Source: JAEUIZ01 sp046155605
GTDB lineage: Bacteria > Planctomycetota > Phycisphaerae > Phycisphaerales > UBA1924
DNA length: 64,000 nucleotides
NCBI GenBank assembly: GCA_046155605.1
Contig: JBJXFQ010000068.1
Coordinates: 1 to 64,000, forward strand
Direction of reading: 5' to 3'
Shown here one piece after another: positions 61,614 to 64,000 of this stretch (positions are counted from its first letter, which is position 1; the number at the start of each line of letters is the position of its first letter). The translations under genes and the position numbers were made by a program. The notes below the pieces were generated by a model. The model saw only the letters and a program-made list of their open reading frames with translations. It did not search any database and was not told the origin of the DNA.

Positions 61614-63337
61614 ACAGAGGGCAGACGACCAGTTCGTTCACGACGGAGTTTGGCAGCGAACTCGAAGCGGATCGGCAGGCGTGGCTGCGCCGGCGGTTCA
61701 TGTGGTATGCCGGGTTGCAAGTCGTGTTCGGAGCCTTGGGTTCCATCATCCTGCTGACCGGCGGCCGAGTGGGTTACAGTCCGACGGCGAAGTCGGTGAT
61801 GGGGCTTTTGAACTTGGCGGCGATGGTGGCGTTCGGGTGGGCGTTCGTGCATGTGTGGCGAGATCGGGAGCCGCGAGTCCCGCCGCTGAAACTGGTGTAT
61901 TGGCTGGTGCTGGTCACGGGTATGGTGACGGTGCTGTCGACTCCGGCGATCACGCAGACGGGGCGTGATGGCACGATGCGGGCGCCCGGGATCGGGATCA
62001 ACGTATCAGAGGATGGCGCGAAGCGCGAAGCGGCTGACGGGTCCACGACGGTGCCGCGAATCGAAGACCCCGCCGCAGCGAGCAGGCCCGAGTCGGGCGC
62101 ATCGACGGCGCGTCCGACACCGGCGGGCTCTCAGCCGCTGTTGGCCGCCGAGGCAGAAGCCGAACGGAGGGCTCGGGCGAGCCGGCAAGCGGGCGCGATT
62201 TTCAGCGGGGCGCTTGGGGTGTGGGCCATCTTTGTGGCTCACTTTTTCGCGTGCGTCATTCTGCCCTGGACGCCACAGGAGTCGCTGCGTCCGATCATTC
62301 CGCTGCTGGCGGTGAACACGGTGATGACGGGCGGCATGGCGATCAACGCGCTCTTGGGCGGCGCGGGTCCCTTCGAGGTCGCCATCCCGTCACTGGTCGT
62401 CATTCTGGTCTCTTTGCTCGTGCCGCTGCCCGGGCTTGGCGTGTGCGCGTGGCGGCATGGCCGATTCCGCCAACGGAAGACCGTTGACATCCTGCGCGGG
62501 CGCTGGCGCGACGTGAATCGCGAGTTGGTCGACGCGCGCAAGATCCACGAGTCGATGTTTCCCAAGGCCGAGTGGGTCGGGCCGCTGCGGTTCAACTATC
62601 GGTACGAGCCGATGCGGCAGATCGGCGGCGACTACCTCTTTGCCGATCGCGCGACGACCGCCGGCGGGAACGAGTCGTTCAACATGGTGCTCATGGATGT
62701 GACGGGGCACGGCATTCCGGCGGCGCTGACCGTGAATCGCCTTTACGGCGAGTTGAAGCGGATTTTTGCCGAGAATCCTGGGGCTTCGCCGGGCGTGGTG
62801 TTGCGGCTTCTGAACAGTTATGTGCATCTGACACTCTCGTCGCACGCGGTCTTCGTCACCGCGCTCTGCCTGCGGGTCGATTGCCGATCGGACACGCTCG
62901 AATACGCGAGTGGGGGTCACCCGCCGGCGTTTCTACGATGCTCGGACGGCACCATCGATCGGCTCGATTCGACGACGTTTGTGCTGGGCGTGGTGCTTGG
63001 CGAGGAGTTTGACCCCGAGCAGCGCACGCTGAAGTTCGGCGCGGGCGATTGTCTGATCGCGTATACCGACGGCGCGATCGAAGCCCGCGGCAAGAGCGGC
63101 CGGTACCTCGGCGTGGCGGGGATGCAGCGGATCGTGGCCGGCAGCCCGATCGACGGCGACTGGCCGACGACAATCCTCCGCGCTGTCGAGCAGCACCGGC
63201 ACGGGCCGTCGTGCGACGACACGCTGGTGATCGAGTTGTATCGCGCGGGGCGCGACAGGCCGAGCGGGGACACGACCGAGGCCCGCCGGGTCGCGCCAAT
63301 CGCGTCTGACTCGCAGACTTTCACGGTGGAGCGCTGA
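61610..63337 (+). CDS. Membrane-bound SpoIIE/PP2C-type phosphatase
   Basis: 575 residues from the ATG at 61610. N-terminal half: about six spans in two groups, split by a soluble linker (about 125-195). A coiled linker (WRDVNRELVDARKIHESMFP) leads to the phosphatase: RYEPMRQIGGDYLFADR, VLMDVTGHGIPAALTVNRLY, LEYASGGHPPAFLR, GDCLIAYTDGAIEARG, CDDTLVIELYRAG. All acidic metal positions are kept. It couples a membrane signal to dephosphorylation of an unknown protein. Overlaps both neighbours. Confidence 0.87.
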   Translation: MNRGQTTSSFTTEFGSELEADRQAWLRRRFMWYAGLQVVFGALGSIILLTGGRVGYSPTAKSVMGLLNLAAMVAFGWAFVHVWRDREPRVPPLKLVYWLVLVTGMVTVLSTPAITQTGRDGTMRAPGIGINVSEDGAKREAADGSTTVPRIEDPAAASRPESGASTARPTPAGSQPLLAAEAEAERRARASRQAGAIFSGALGVWAIFVAHFFACVILPWTPQESLRPIIPLLAVNTVMTGGMAINALLGGAGPFEVAIPSLVVILVSLLVPLPGLGVCAWRHGRFRQRKTVDILRGRWRDVNRELVDARKIHESMFPKAEWVGPLRFNYRYEPMRQIGGDYLFADRATTAGGNESFNMVLMDVTGHGIPAALTVNRLYGELKRIFAENPGASPGVVLRLLNSYVHLTLSSHAVFVTALCLRVDCRSDTLEYASGGHPPAFLRCSDGTIDRLDSTTFVLGVVLGEEFDPEQRTLKFGAGDCLIAYTDGAIEARGKSGRYLGVAGMQRIVAGSPIDGDWPTTILRAVEQHRHGPSCDDTLVIELYRAGRDRPSGDTTEARRVAPIASDSQTFTVER

Positions 63338-63858
63338 TGCCAGGGCTTGCATCCATCATCGCGGCGGGTGCTCGCCGAGTTCGCGGCCACGCGGATCGGC
63401 TGCTCGTGGGCATTCCCCCGGCGCGAGCGGCACGCCGGGCTGTGGTGGGCGGAGTCGAAGTGGCGGCGAATCACCCGTCGTTCATCTTCGGCCACTTGGC
63501 GTTGTACCCCGCACGCGTGATGCGGCTTGCCGGGCTTGATCCGGCGGCGGTTGCCGTGCCGCCTGATTGGGAAGCACTGTTCAAAGCCGGGGCCGCGTGC
63601 GTTGATGATCCGCATGGCAGCGTCTATCCGCCGCTCGATCGGCTGACGGACGCGTATCGGCGGGGCTATGACGCGACGATCGCGGCGATCGAGGGGTTGC
63701 CCGATGCGGCGCTGATGGCGGCGAACCCAGACGAGTCGTATCGCACGAACTTCCCGCTCGTTGGCAACGCGCTGCTCGTGCTGCTCTGCAGCCATCCGGC
63801 GATGCACCTGGGGCAACTCAGCACCTGGCGGCGGTGCGAGGGGCTGCCGCCGGCGTGA
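63337..63858 (+). CDS. DinB-family protein
   Basis: 173 residues; TGATG overlap with the upstream phosphatase. DinB-like four-helix bundle with candidate metal histidines in ANHPSFIFGHLALYPARVM and SHPAMHLGQLSTWRRCEG. Such proteins include thiol- or metal-dependent transferases; the role here is unknown. Last gene in the coupled trio. Confidence 0.8.
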   Translation: MPGLASIIAAGARRVRGHADRLLVGIPPARAARRAVVGGVEVAANHPSFIFGHLALYPARVMRLAGLDPAAVAVPPDWEALFKAGAACVDDPHGSVYPPLDRLTDAYRRGYDATIAAIEGLPDAALMAANPDESYRTNFPLVGNALLVLLCSHPAMHLGQLSTWRRCEGLPPA

Positions 63859-64000
63859 GGTCGTGGCATCAAGCGAGATGCCACCCACGTCGCTGGATTG
63901 AGGCACAAAAGCAGGCGAATTCCTCAGGGCGTCGGCGTGTCGCCGTGGTCTACCATCGCCCACCCGCGGCTGGACACTGCGGCGGTCATGGACGACCAGG
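63859..64000. other. Unassigned right edge
   Basis: About 140 nt with no recognisable gene start or structure. It may hold the promoter of the next gene outside the window. Confidence 0.3.

Overview
The window is high-GC DNA read as a chromosomal stretch of a Planctomycetota bacterium, most likely class Phycisphaerae. Three things point there: five secreted proteins ending in paired cysteine-flanked dockerin-like repeats (core NVNDFTCFLN..FAAGC, the 'GC-type dockerin' style of Phycisphaerales); an ECF sigma factor next to a giant Ser/Thr kinase-WD40 gene; and many weakly annotated lipoproteins, prepilins and sulfotransferases. No tRNA, rRNA, CRISPR array or replication origin was seen. The only mobile element recognised is a partial IS5-type transposase at the left edge.

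Layout. 1-4400: partial IS beside a truncated HAF-repeat gene, clpX, two small conserved genes, and a TRASH/YHS-like lipoprotein. 4600-9820: a decayed kinase-WD40 pseudogene with four lesions, its intact ECF sigma gene, and a divergently transcribed S74 autoprocessing surface protein; both intact genes face outward from two near-identical 33-bp promoter-like elements. 9890-15900: a dockerin protein, an orphan signal peptide, and an amino-sugar/sugar cluster (NagB-LmbE fusion, TIM-barrel isomerase, Gfo/Idh/MocA oxidoreductase, NupG-like transporter). 16000-20700: a LuxR-type regulator, twin membrane proteins, a sigma-54 response regulator, ruvC. 20800-29550: an island of secreted proteins (C39-like protease/dockerin, collagen-like adhesin, small dockerin protein, two beta-helix proteins, a WENIGW-repeat dockerin protein, a dockerin fossil). 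29600-31800: small conserved genes. 31800-38700: a polysaccharide export and sulfation operon (prepilin-like protein, Wzt, two sulfotransferases, sulfotransferase-methyltransferase fusion, Wzm). 39000-43750: DCC protein, a Sua5-like/LMW-phosphatase fusion, rpiB, a HIT protein, an MBL-fold protein without metal ligands, a SpoIIE phosphatase. 43800-51450: an FkbM methyltransferase, an inactive/active pair of M14 peptidases, an FMN reductase, and a ferric-reductase/Rieske operon. 51450-59450: recJ followed by a sugar-binding protein, permease, FKP-type fucokinase/guanylyltransferase and a class V aminotransferase, most of them overlapping. 59560-63860: a HAF/dockerin protein, then an overlapping trio of cobalamin adenosyltransferase, SpoIIE phosphatase and DinB protein.

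The most unusual signal is a family of extragenic hairpin units found at four places (about 1430, 18500, 34190-34490, 38880-39020). Typical units have a 7-10 bp arm, a 3-nt loop (GGA, GAA or AGG), the exact complementary arm, and a fixed trailer (TACCCAAG-like or TGGCACGGG-like). Arm sequences differ completely from unit to unit, yet pairing is mostly perfect and the loop and trailer stay constant. Two clusters hold several units in tandem; one sits inside the polysaccharide operon. I do not know a described name for this family.

Several genes look like decayed or repurposed enzymes: the kinase pseudogene, an M14 homologue without its zinc site, an MBL protein without metal ligands, and a Sua5-like domain without its signature motifs. 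A sulfotransferase lacks a usable start codon ahead of its P-loop. All indels are judged from the single sequence given; sequencing error cannot be excluded without reads.
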